Of a stretch of 40,478 nucleotides of DNA, positions 1-7,335 are shown piece after piece. The first letter of the stretch is position 1; each line of letters begins with the position of its first letter. The position numbers were made by a program, and so were the translations under genes. The notes under the pieces are model-generated. The model was not told the origin of the DNA, searched no databases, and worked only from the letters and a program-made list of their open reading frames with translations. Source of the stretch: UBA6183 sp964545895 (lineage in GTDB: Bacteria > Bacteroidota > Bacteroidia > UKL13-3); assembly GCA_964545895.1 (NCBI GenBank), contig CAZJHS010000018.1, positions 1 through 40,478 on the forward strand, in the 5' to 3' direction.

Positions 1-1
1 T

Positions 2-562
2 GGAACTGTTGACGAATTAAATTCACATATTGGTTTAATCAGAGATCAAGCTATTGACGAGCATTATAAAACCATTTTGATAGAAATTCAGGATAGATTG
101 TTTACTGTTGGAGCAATTTTAGCCACACCGCCCGAAAAAGAGTTGATGAAAAAACAAGAAGAAGAGCGCATTGGTTTCCAAACTAAAGATTCGGTTGAAT
201 TTGCTAAAACAATTGCTCGTTTAAATAACCCTAAAACTACTGCAAGCGGATTAGTATATGTAGTAGAAAAAGCAGGCACTGGCAAACAAGTTAAAAAAGG
301 CGATAAAGTATCTGTAAAATACAAAGGTGTTTTACTTAACGGCCAAGTGTTTGACGAAAACTTAAACGAAGGTATTAAAGATTTACCTGTTGGTTTAGGT
401 CAAGTAATACCAGGCTGGGACGAAATGTTACAACTAATGAAAGTTGGCGATAAAGTAAAAGTGGTTATTCCTTGGAAATTAGCTTACGGTCCTCGTAATG
501 CTGGTCCAATTCCACCATACAGCTCGTTAATTTTTGAAATGGAATTGGTAAGCGCTAAATAA
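2..562 (+). CDS. Chimeric ORF: cob(I)alamin adenosyltransferase fragment fused to an FKBP domain (5' partial)
   Basis: The frame is open from the window edge, so the gene begins upstream. The only candidate start inside (TTG at 77) falls mid-domain and is unlikely. The first ~45 codons read GTVDELNSHIGLIRD... and EIQDRLFTVGAILATPPEK, which match the PduO-type ATP:corrinoid adenosyltransferase core (the YGTVDELNS motif and the following helix). From EKELM onward the protein instead matches the next gene almost residue for residue: a charged linker, KTTASGLVYVVEK, then a full FKBP fold with FDEN, GQVIPGWDEM and IPPYSSLIFEMEL. The adenosyltransferase half lacks its C-terminal helices and RAER-type motif and should be inactive. 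The FKBP half looks intact apart from a small change (GIKDLPVGLG against GISFTVGLG). A true fusion and an assembly chimera are both possible. Confidence 0.8.
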   Translation, partial: GTVDELNSHIGLIRDQAIDEHYKTILIEIQDRLFTVGAILATPPEKELMKKQEEERIGFQTKDSVEFAKTIARLNNPKTTASGLVYVVEKAGTGKQVKKGDKVSVKYKGVLLNGQVFDENLNEGIKDLPVGLGQVIPGWDEMLQLMKVGDKVKVVIPWKLAYGPRNAGPIPPYSSLIFEMELVSAK

Positions 563-690
563 ACGCATCAACCCAAAATACTAATAGCACCCGTGCTTAT
601 TTGGTTAATTTTAACTTAATAAGCACGGGTGTTTTTATTTTATAAAACTTGTGTGGGATTATAGTAGCCATATTTACGTTAAGCATTTTA
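134..690 (+). repeat. Tandem duplicated unit, copy 1 (copy 2 at about 1173-1726)
   Basis: From the 16-nt identical stretch at 134-149 (again at 1173-1188), this region closely matches the next gene. It covers the FKBP coding end, the stop, the terminator and about 50 bp beyond. The last ~60 coding bases are identical in both copies. The duplication therefore carries a terminator and the upstream region of the following gene. Confidence 0.85.
588..640 (+). terminator. Intrinsic terminator after the first FKBP gene
   Basis: Arms CACCCGTGCTTA (588-599) and TAAGCACGGGTG (620-631) pair perfectly, extend by two T-A pairs, and are followed by TTTTTATTT. The loop is AT-rich. The hairpin is duplicated after the next gene. 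Confidence 0.9.
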
Positions 691-761
691 CTTTTAAGGT
701 TGTTTGAAAAGTATAGAATTACTTCTATATTCAGTTTTTATTACTCAAGTAAATACAAGGT

Positions 762-1598
762 ATGAAAAAAATTATCACTTCATTTTTGTTAGTAATGTTA
801 GGTTTAAGCTTGTTTGCACAACAGCCTAAACAAGCCGAGAATATTGCTAAATACCGCATTATTAAGAGTAGCACTCAGGGGCGTGGAGTTAATGGCGACT
901 CGAGCGTAATGTTACACATGAACTATAAACTTGCAATCGAATCAACTGACTCTACTTTGGCTGAAACTTTTAGCAAAAATAGTGCGGTTTATGTTCCTGT
1001 AATGGAGCCAAGTTTCAGCGAGGTGCTTGAGCAATTACACGTAGGCGATAGTGCTATCATTACTTTAAATGCTGATTCGTTCTTCGTGAACAGTTTCGGT
1101 CAAGCTCGTCCAGCATTTATTAAAGAAGGGGAGAACATTAAGTTTACCATCAAAGTGCTAGATATTATGAATGAAAAAGAGTTGATGATGAAGCAAGAAG
1201 AAGAACTCTTAGTTCGTATAGCTAAAGATTCAGTAGAGTTAGCTAAAACCATATCCACGCTAAATAATGCTAAAACTACTGCAAGCGGATTAACGTATGT
1301 GTTAGAAAAAAATGGCAAGGGTAAAATAGCAAAAAAGGGAGATAAAACTAAAGTGTTATACAAGGGCACTTTATTAAATGGTCAGGTTTTTGACGAGAAC
1401 TTGACCGAAGGGATTTCGTTTACTGTTGGTTTAGGTCAGTTTATTCCAGGTTGGGAAGAAATGGTACAACTCATGAAATTTGGCGATAAAGTAAAAGTGG
1501 TTATCCCATGGAAATTAGCATATGGTCCTAATGGTACTGGTCCAATTCCACCATACAGCTCGTTAATTTTTGAAATGGAATTGGTAAGCGCTAAATAA
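762..1598 (+). CDS. Secreted FKBP-type peptidyl-prolyl cis-trans isomerase
   Basis: The 278-residue protein starts with a signal peptide (MKKIITSFLLVMLGLSLFAQ) and is probably periplasmic. The C-terminal FKBP domain (about 165-278) has TTASGLTYVLE, VFDEN, GQFIPGWEEM and GPIPPYSSLIFEMEL, the usual FKBP signature segments. Residues ~35-135 look like a second, degenerate FKBP-like fold (MNYKLAIESTDSTLAETF, then VGDSAIITLNADSFF) lacking the catalytic aromatics. This double arrangement is shared with the next gene. FKBPs catalyse prolyl isomerisation and often act as chaperones for exported proteins. ATG at 762 is chosen for the signal peptide directly behind it. It is one of four tandem paralogues. 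The function is secure, the client is unknown. Confidence 0.93.
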   Translation: MKKIITSFLLVMLGLSLFAQQPKQAENIAKYRIIKSSTQGRGVNGDSSVMLHMNYKLAIESTDSTLAETFSKNSAVYVPVMEPSFSEVLEQLHVGDSAIITLNADSFFVNSFGQARPAFIKEGENIKFTIKVLDIMNEKELMMKQEEELLVRIAKDSVELAKTISTLNNAKTTASGLTYVLEKNGKGKIAKKGDKTKVLYKGTLLNGQVFDENLTEGISFTVGLGQFIPGWEEMVQLMKFGDKVKVVIPWKLAYGPNGTGPIPPYSSLIFEMELVSAK

Positions 1599-1623
1599 AC
1601 GCATCAACCCAAAATAGTAATAG

Positions 1624-1675
1624 CACCTGTGCTTATTTGGTTAATTTTAACTTAATAAGTACAGGTGTTTTTATT
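1624..1675 (+). terminator. Intrinsic terminator, duplicated copy with a compensatory base-pair change
   Basis: Arms CACCTGTGCTTA (1624-1635) and TAAGTACAGGTG (1656-1667), then TTTTTATTTT. Relative to the copy at 588, one C-G pair has become T-A (1628/1663) and one G-C has become a G-T wobble (1631/1660), so the stem is preserved. Confidence 0.9.
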
Positions 1676-1728
1676 TTATAAAACTTGTGTGGTATTATAG
1701 TACCAATATTTACGTTAAGCATTTTTAT

Positions 1729-2565
1729 ATGAAAATACTTTTAGGGTTACTTGTTGCATGTTTTATGATAAGCCATACGTGGGCACAAAGTCCAACCAAT
1801 TTAAAGCGTAATGGTGTTACGTATTATCAAATTATTGAAGCCAATGCACAAAACCCACGCAAAACAACTGCTATTGATTTGTTGGATTTAGATTACCGCA
1901 TGGCTGTTGCTTCAAACGATTCTATTTTGTACGAAACATTTACCTCGGCTTCACGTGTCACCATTGCGGTAAACCATCCTAGTTTTATGCCCATTTTTAA
2001 GCAAGTAAAAAAAGGCGATAAGGTAACCATTATTGTAAGTGCTGATAGCTTTTATAAATACACTTTACAACAACCTTTTCCTACTTACCTAAAACATGGT
2101 GATAGTTTACATTTCTTTTTTAAGGTGTATGATGTGATGAATGAACGCGAGTTTGCCAAAAAAGAATATGCAAAAGAATTAGCAGCTACTAAAGCCGATT
2201 CAATAGCATTTGCGCAACAGATTCAAAAATATAATCGTTTAAAGAAAACCCCATCAGGATTGTGTTATGTGGTTTCGGCATACGGAACCGGAAAACAAGT
2301 AACCAAAGGCAGCACGGTAACTGTTAAGTACAAGGCTTATTTGTTTGATGGGAAAGTGTTTGAGCGCAACACCGAAGGATATACTTTTACGGTTGGCAAA
2401 CAACAAGTAATTGATGGTTGGGAAGAAGCACTTTTATTGATGAGTGAAGGTGCTCGTTATAAATTTATCATCCCACAAAACTTAGCTTACGGAGCAAGCG
2501 GAACCGATATTGTTCCTCCGTTTACCTCGGTAATATTTGATGTGGAGTTGATTAAGGTTAATTAA
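1729..2565 (+). CDS. Secreted FKBP-type peptidyl-prolyl cis-trans isomerase
   Basis: The open frame extends upstream to a GTG at 1687. ATG at 1729 is preferred because it directly precedes a signal peptide (MKILLGLLVACFMISHTWAQ), giving 278 residues, the same length as the preceding paralogue. The layout is the same: a degenerate N-terminal FKBP-like half (LDYRMAVASNDSILYETF, GDKVTIIVSADSFY), a charged linker, and a canonical C-terminal FKBP domain with VFERN, GKQQVIDGWEEA and LAYGASGTDIVPPFTS. It is more diverged from the first two copies than they are from each other. The upstream ~50 bp matches the region after the first gene's terminator, so its promoter belongs to the duplicated unit. 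A periplasmic or outer-membrane folding role is inferred. Confidence 0.92.
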   Translation: MKILLGLLVACFMISHTWAQSPTNLKRNGVTYYQIIEANAQNPRKTTAIDLLDLDYRMAVASNDSILYETFTSASRVTIAVNHPSFMPIFKQVKKGDKVTIIVSADSFYKYTLQQPFPTYLKHGDSLHFFFKVYDVMNEREFAKKEYAKELAATKADSIAFAQQIQKYNRLKKTPSGLCYVVSAYGTGKQVTKGSTVTVKYKAYLFDGKVFERNTEGYTFTVGKQQVIDGWEEALLLMSEGARYKFIIPQNLAYGASGTDIVPPFTSVIFDVELIKVN

Positions 2566-2606
2566 AATAATTTCTTTTCTTCGCATAGCGAATTGTAAAA
2601 AACTGT

Positions 2607-3863
2607 ATGAAAAAAATAATAGCAACGGCTTTAACAGGCTTATTAATTACTGGGGCAATGGCCCAACAACCCAAGCCAGCAGCTAAAAAAGCAGCACCGG
2701 CTAAAAAACAAACTGCAGCTAAGGCTAAGCCACAAGCTGCTTCGGCAAAAATGGAATTAAATAAAGAATACACAACCGCATCTGGGTTAAGGTATAAAAT
2801 TACCCAGCAAGGCAATGGCCCGCAAGCTTATGCAGGGGCCAAAGTAAAAGTACATTACACCGGTAAACTTACCGATGGAAAAGTGTTTGATAGTAGCGTA
2901 GGCAGAGGCGAACCGTTTGAGTTTGTATTGGGTCGTGGCCAAGTAATACAAGGCTGGGACGAAGGTATTGCCTTATTGCATGTAGGTGATAAAGCGGTGC
3001 TTACTATTCCTTCAAAATTAGGTTATGGCGAGCAAGGTACCAATGGTATACCAGGTGGCGCAACTTTAATTTTTGAAGTGGAATTGGTTGATGTAAAAGA
3101 TGGATTTAAACCTTGGGTGGTTACCAGTACAGATATTAAAGCTACCCCAAGTGGATTGCAATATATTGTGGTAAATAAAAATACCGATCCGGCTGCCAAA
3201 AAAGCAACTGCAGGCCAAAGTGTAACCGTACATTACACTGGTTTTTTAACAGGCAATAAAGTGTTTGATTCATCTATTGAGCGTGGTAATCCAATTACTT
3301 TTCCGTTAGGACAAGGCCGTGTTATTAAAGGTTGGGACGAAGCCATTGCGTTAATGAACGTGGGCGATAAATTGCGTTTAATTATTTCGCCAAGTTTAGG
3401 TTACGGTGCACAAGGTGCAGGAGGCGTAATTCCGCCAAACGCAACTTTATATTTTGATGTGGAGTTATTAGATGTAAAAGAAGGTGTAAAAGCATACGAT
3501 GTAACTGGCAAAGACACCCTAACTACAGCAAGCGGATTAAAGTATATTGTGGTATATAAAAATCCGGATGCAGCAGCTAAAAAAGCAGAAACAGGAAAAA
3601 CAGTTGAAGTACATTACACAGGTTATTTAACCAGTGGTAAAATGTTTGATTCATCTGTTGAGCGTGGTAAGCCTATTGATTTTCAGTTAGGACAAGGTCG
3701 TGTAATAAAAGGTTGGGAAGAAGGTATTGGCTTGATGAATGTAGGCGATAAATTACGTTTAATTATTCCATCAAACTTAGCCTATGGCGAAAAAGGTGCA
3801 GGCGGTGTAATACCACCAAACGCTACTTTGTTGTTTGATGTAGAATTAGTAAATGTAAACTAA
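2607..3863 (+). CDS. Secreted triple-domain FKBP-type peptidyl-prolyl isomerase
   Basis: 418 residues: signal peptide (MKKIIATALTGLLITGAMAQ), a Lys/Ala-rich linker to about residue 48, then three consecutive FKBP domains at roughly 50-155, 170-280 and 298-418. Each has VHYTG, FDSS, a GRGQVIQGWDE or GRVIKGWDE type motif, a GYG/AYG turn and a final LxFDVEL or LIFEVEL strand. Domains 2 and 3 share an extra insert (NTDPAAKKA / NPDAAAKKA) and are closer to each other than to domain 1, so they probably arose by internal duplication. All three keep the active-site aromatic and VI-GW segment, so all could be active. It is the last gene of the FKBP array and is followed by a strong terminator. Confidence 0.95.
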   Translation: MKKIIATALTGLLITGAMAQQPKPAAKKAAPAKKQTAAKAKPQAASAKMELNKEYTTASGLRYKITQQGNGPQAYAGAKVKVHYTGKLTDGKVFDSSVGRGEPFEFVLGRGQVIQGWDEGIALLHVGDKAVLTIPSKLGYGEQGTNGIPGGATLIFEVELVDVKDGFKPWVVTSTDIKATPSGLQYIVVNKNTDPAAKKATAGQSVTVHYTGFLTGNKVFDSSIERGNPITFPLGQGRVIKGWDEAIALMNVGDKLRLIISPSLGYGAQGAGGVIPPNATLYFDVELLDVKEGVKAYDVTGKDTLTTASGLKYIVVYKNPDAAAKKAETGKTVEVHYTGYLTSGKMFDSSVERGKPIDFQLGQGRVIKGWEEGIGLMNVGDKLRLIIPSNLAYGEKGAGGVIPPNATLLFDVELVNVN

Positions 3864-3887
3864 ACACAGCATTCCAATAAAAAGAAA

Positions 3888-3918
3888 GGCTGCTCCAATA
3901 AATGGAGCAGCCTTTTTT
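3888..3918 (+). terminator. Intrinsic terminator after the FKBP array
   Basis: Perfect 10-bp stem GGCTGCTCCA / TGGAGCAGCC around ATAAA, followed by six T. Confidence 0.95.
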
Positions 3919-3922
3919 ATGT

Positions 3923-3946
3923 GCTAACATTGATATCAATGTTAGC
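3923..3946. repeat. Perfect 24-bp palindrome
   Basis: GCTAACATTGAT is followed directly by its reverse complement ATCAATGTTAGC with no spacer. It lies 5 bp after the terminator T-run in a 400-bp stretch with no intact gene. A loop-free palindrome fits a dimeric protein binding site better than an RNA hairpin. No regulator is encoded beside it. Confidence 0.85.
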
Positions 3947-3952
3947 TTTATT

Positions 3953-4143
3953 CGTTCACGCGCACCTGTGGTCCGTGTGTTGTTAATTTGTGTATTTAAG
4001 GTTTATGATTTTTTATGTTAGTTATGATTCACCACATGCTGAATTTAGTTGAATACGCTGTTTGTAAACTAATGTGAGTTACCTACTTAGGGTTTACAAT
4101 GCAGTTTGCATTACTGCATACGGACCACAGGTGCGCGTGAACG
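3953..4143. repeat. 24-bp perfect inverted repeats bracketing 143 bp (MITE-like or rearrangement scar)
   Basis: The left arm at 3953-3976 begins CGTTCACGCGCACCTG. The right arm at 4120-4143 is its exact reverse complement, ending GTGCGCGTGAACG. The AT-rich interior (3977-4119) has no reading frame I would trust. No target-site duplication is visible outside the arms. Both arms are followed on the plus strand by a similar GTTGTTA-ATTT string. The right arm runs into the orphan sorting-domain fragment, so it could be a small non-autonomous element or an inversion junction. Confidence 0.7.
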
Positions 4144-4249
4144 TGGGTTGTTAGATTTTGGTACACTGCCCAATAGTTTGTATATTGTACATGTTTACGA
4201 TAGCCAAGGCAACCATTTAACTACCGTAAAACACTTATTAAGTAAGTAA
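4142..4249 (+). pseudogene. Orphan 3' fragment of a T9SS cargo gene (type A sorting-domain tail)
   Basis: In one frame this reads DFGTLPNSLYIVHVYDSQ...TTVKHLLSK and stops at 4247-4249. That is the typical final strand pair and basic tail of a Bacteroidota type A sorting domain. Upstream, the frame runs into the inverted repeat and then stops, so no body of the protein remains. Its stop overlaps the next potential ATG by one base. It is a remnant of a deleted or rearranged secreted-protein gene, not a functional CDS. Confidence 0.6.
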
Positions 4250-4269
4250 TGCAAGCATCACGCTATAAT

Positions 4270-5796
4270 ATGTTTAAAAAGACTTACCCTGTTTATTGGG
4301 TAGGTCTTTTTATTATTATATTTTATACAAATACACTGTACGCACAATGTAGTTTTGAGCGACTTAATATTAATAAGACTGTTTCTGTTGGCTCGCTAAA
4401 TAAGGTAATTGAATTAAAAAGTAATGACATAGTATATTTAAATTCCGGAATATATTCTCAAGCTTTACTCAACGACTCAGATACCTACAACGGCCTGATG
4501 GAAGTAACAGATTCCTGCGGTAATTTATTGCACAGTTGGGTGTTATCCTATGGAGCAGGCCAAGATGCAGTTTATGATGCGCTTGAAACTGCAGATGGCA
4601 ATGTGTTGGTGTTACTTTACACCGAAGCCAGCAACTGGCCTAATTTGTATAACTTAGCTTTAATGAAAATAAACCCTAATACTGGTCATGTGTATTGGAA
4701 ACAAGCCTATCCTAAAGCCAGGCGTTCAGCAGGGTATGGGTTAAACTACAATGCATTTAAAAATACGTATTTGATTGCAGGAGTTGGTGAGTTTGCCCGT
4801 AAAGTACCCGGGCCGTATGCAATAAGTAAGGGCTATTTGTTAGAAGTAGATACTGCAGGAGCTATTTTGCACCAACAGTTTTACCCCCCAATAACTACCG
4901 ATAGCATAACAGATAAGTTTGATACGTATTTTGTTAGGGCTGTTGTTATTGATAGTATGCATACCATGGTGCTTGGTGTGTATGATAACACACCCGAAGC
5001 AGATACGATTTATTTCATCAATATATATGATTCTTCATTTAGATTAGTAAAACAAACCTTTCCATTTAAGGGGATTTATAGAACAGATGATCAAAGTGCT
5101 GGGCATAGGGTAGGCACCAATACTATAGAAGGCGCACACCAATTGGTTTTAAATGTAGAAGCCATAAAAATAGCAGATTTTCCAGAACCTAGGGGTAATG
5201 TTGTAGCTGTGGTAGATACCAATGGGCAGATGATAAAGCATACACTTATGCAAGAGGGAGTAAATAATATCCATTTATCCTCCAATGTAAATTATGTATC
5301 TGTAACACCTGATGGTGGTTTTTTAGTGCCCAATGGGTACATAAAACTAGATAGTAATTTACAATTAGTATCCACGGCCTACCCCAAAGATTATGATAAT
5401 ACCAAATTTAATTATGCCATACAATTACATGATGGCAGTTACACAGGTATAGGCAGTGTATGGATGCAAAACAACAAAGGCGATTATTTTGCTGCACAAT
5501 ACACGCACCGCACCAATACTAAAGGTTGGTACACGGGTTTGCAACCACAACAAGTAACAACTAATGAATTAGAAATTTACCCCAACCCAACAAGTGGGGT
5601 TATTGAGCTAAATGGGCATACACACTCGGCTAATAAAATACATGTACACAATGCCTTAGGTAAATTGATTTACACGCAACAACAACTTTTTACCAATACA
5701 TTAGATTTAAGTCAACTAGCTAACGGATTGTATTGGATAAGTGTATCGTTTACCAATGGACAGGTAATAACCAATAAAATTGTGTTAACCAAATAA
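4270..5796 (+). CDS. T9SS cargo protein with type A sorting domain, function unknown
   Basis: The start is placed at the ATG of MFKKTYPVYWVGLFIIIFYT because a hydrophobic signal segment ending TLYAQ follows. An in-frame ATG at 4249 would add seven polar residues. The ~508-residue protein has a middle of repeated blade-like segments (ALETADGNVLVLLYTEA, GYLLEVDTAGAILHQQ, VSVTPDGGFLVPNG) resembling a beta-propeller of the kind seen in secreted Bacteroidota proteins. The last ~75 residues (EIYPNPTSGVIELNG to ITNKIVLTK) are a type A T9SS sorting domain. It should be exported by Sec, passed through T9SS and anchored or released at the cell surface. No catalytic motif is recognised. The gene converges on the symporter with only 9 bp between stops. 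Confidence 0.85.
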   Translation: MFKKTYPVYWVGLFIIIFYTNTLYAQCSFERLNINKTVSVGSLNKVIELKSNDIVYLNSGIYSQALLNDSDTYNGLMEVTDSCGNLLHSWVLSYGAGQDAVYDALETADGNVLVLLYTEASNWPNLYNLALMKINPNTGHVYWKQAYPKARRSAGYGLNYNAFKNTYLIAGVGEFARKVPGPYAISKGYLLEVDTAGAILHQQFYPPITTDSITDKFDTYFVRAVVIDSMHTMVLGVYDNTPEADTIYFINIYDSSFRLVKQTFPFKGIYRTDDQSAGHRVGTNTIEGAHQLVLNVEAIKIADFPEPRGNVVAVVDTNGQMIKHTLMQEGVNNIHLSSNVNYVSVTPDGGFLVPNGYIKLDSNLQLVSTAYPKDYDNTKFNYAIQLHDGSYTGIGSVWMQNNKGDYFAAQYTHRTNTKGWYTGLQPQQVTTNELEIYPNPTSGVIELNGHTHSANKIHVHNALGKLIYTQQQLFTNTLDLSQLANGLYWISVSFTNGQVITNKIVLTK

Positions 5797-5805
5797 TGTA
5801 AAATC

Positions 5806-7251
5806 TTATTCCGACTTACTGCTTATAGCCAACAATCCAACAAAGGTTAATGCTCCGTTTATAATTAGCATTTCAATACCAATTTGGTAGCCACCTAATA
5901 GGCTGCTGCTATAAGTTTGTAACGCATAGCAAAGTGCTGGAGCAGTTAAGCAAATCCAAGGTGCTAGTTTATCGTTAATGGCACGTTTGGTTAAAATACC
6001 AAAGGCAAATAAGCCTAACAATGGTCCGTAGGTATAGCCAGCAATATCTAATAAAATACCAATAATGGATTTGTTATCGAGCCATTTAAAATACAATACA
6101 AATAGTAAGAAGATAAACGAGAAGGTTAAATGCACGGTAATACGTGTTTTGCTTTGTTGGGCTTCGGTTAAGTTTTTGTTGCGTTGCAAGCCTAAAATAT
6201 CAATACAAAACGAAGAGGTAAGGGCCGTAATAGCCCCATCGGCACTGGGGAATAATGCAGATATTAGACCAATAATAAAAATAATTGAAATGGCTGCTGG
6301 CAAGTGTTGTAAGGCAATGGTAGGAAACAAATCATCGCCAGCTAAATTTAAACCTTTGTTTGCTGCAAATAAGTAAAGTAAGCCACCTAAAAGTAAAAAC
6401 AAAAAGTTTACAAATAGCATAATGGTACTAAAGGTAATCATGTTTTTTTGCGAGTCGCCCAGGTTTTTTACACTAATATTTTTTTGCATCATTTCTTGGT
6501 CAAGGCCTGTCATGCTTATGGTAATAAAAGCTCCACCAATAATTTGTTTGATAAAAAACTTTTTATCCATTACATCGGTATTAAACATTTCGGTATAACC
6601 TAAGTTGTTTAGCTGTGTAATAGCCTCGGTAAGACTTAAATTTAAATTACCCATGATGTAAAGTACGCACACCACTAAGGCCAAAAGCATAAAAAAAGTT
6701 TGCAGTGTATCTGTCCAAACAATGGTTTTAACCCCACCTTTAAAAGTGTAAAGCAAAATCATTAATAAAATAAAAAAGGTAGTGGCAATAAACGGAACAC
6801 CCAATGCATCTAAAATAAAAAGCTGCATTACATTAATTACTAAATACAGCCTTAAGGTTGCACCCAACGTGCGCGAAATAATAAATAATAACGAACCTGT
6901 TTTATAACTATAAACCCCAAACCTATGTTGCAGGTAGTTGTATATGCTGGTAAGGTTTAACTTATAATACAAAGGCAATAACACAAAGGCTACGGCAAAG
7001 TAACCAATAAAGTACCCCAGCACTACTTGGAAATAAGTAAAATGGTTTGTACTGATGGTACCTGGTACGCTTATAAAGGTTACTCCACTTAATGAAGTAC
7101 CAATCATACCAAAAGCAACCAGCATCCAATTGCTGTTTTTATTGCCTATAAAAAACGTGTGGTTATCGCTGCCTTTTGAGGTATAAAAGGCAACTAATAA
7201 AAGAATAGCAAAGTATGCTACTATAAAGCTAAAAAGTATAACGGGCGACAT
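5806..7251 (-). CDS. Sodium:solute symporter (SSS/SSF family)
   Basis: The 481-residue integral membrane protein has about 13 hydrophobic segments, the usual size and topology of the SSS family (LeuT fold). The early GTSLSGVTFISVPG segment corresponds to the conserved discontinuous helix near the Na+ site, and SALFPSADGAITALTSSF to the conserved helix 8 serine region. It imports an organic solute with Na+; the substrate cannot be told from sequence, since sugars, sialic acid and amino acids are all known for relatives. Its start codon lies inside a strong hairpin (7241-7276). It is downstream of the CX4CH protein on the same strand. Confidence 0.93.
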   Translation of the reverse strand: MSPVILFSFIVAYFAILLLVAFYTSKGSDNHTFFIGNKNSNWMLVAFGMIGTSLSGVTFISVPGTISTNHFTYFQVVLGYFIGYFAVAFVLLPLYYKLNLTSIYNYLQHRFGVYSYKTGSLLFIISRTLGATLRLYLVINVMQLFILDALGVPFIATTFFILLMILLYTFKGGVKTIVWTDTLQTFFMLLALVVCVLYIMGNLNLSLTEAITQLNNLGYTEMFNTDVMDKKFFIKQIIGGAFITISMTGLDQEMMQKNISVKNLGDSQKNMITFSTIMLFVNFLFLLLGGLLYLFAANKGLNLAGDDLFPTIALQHLPAAISIIFIIGLISALFPSADGAITALTSSFCIDILGLQRNKNLTEAQQSKTRITVHLTFSFIFLLFVLYFKWLDNKSIIGILLDIAGYTYGPLLGLFAFGILTKRAINDKLAPWICLTAPALCYALQTYSSSLLGGYQIGIEMLIINGALTFVGLLAISSKSE

Positions 7252-7276
7252 ACTAACAAAAGTAAGTGTCGCCCGT
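7241..7276 (-). promoter_or_regulatory. GC-rich hairpin covering the symporter start codon
   Basis: On the minus strand ACGGGCGACA and TGTCGCCCGT form a perfect 10-bp stem with a 16-nt loop. The ATG (7251-7249) begins at the loop/stem edge, so two of its bases are paired. Three more pairs form outside across one bulged T. A T-run only follows a few bases later inside the coding region. It may limit translation initiation, or be a terminator of the upstream gene that overlaps this start. Confidence 0.7.
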
Positions 7277-7335
7277 ATAAGCTTTACATTTAATTAATAA
7301 CAGTTGCCTAAAGGTGTAAACTAAATAGCACAGCG

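Noticed and set aside
1687..1728. GTG start for the third FKBP gene
   Set aside because: It lies in the duplicated promoter region and would put 14 residues before a clear signal peptide.
3953..4143. Complete insertion sequence
   Set aside because: No transposase frame between the arms and no target duplication; at most a non-autonomous element or scar.
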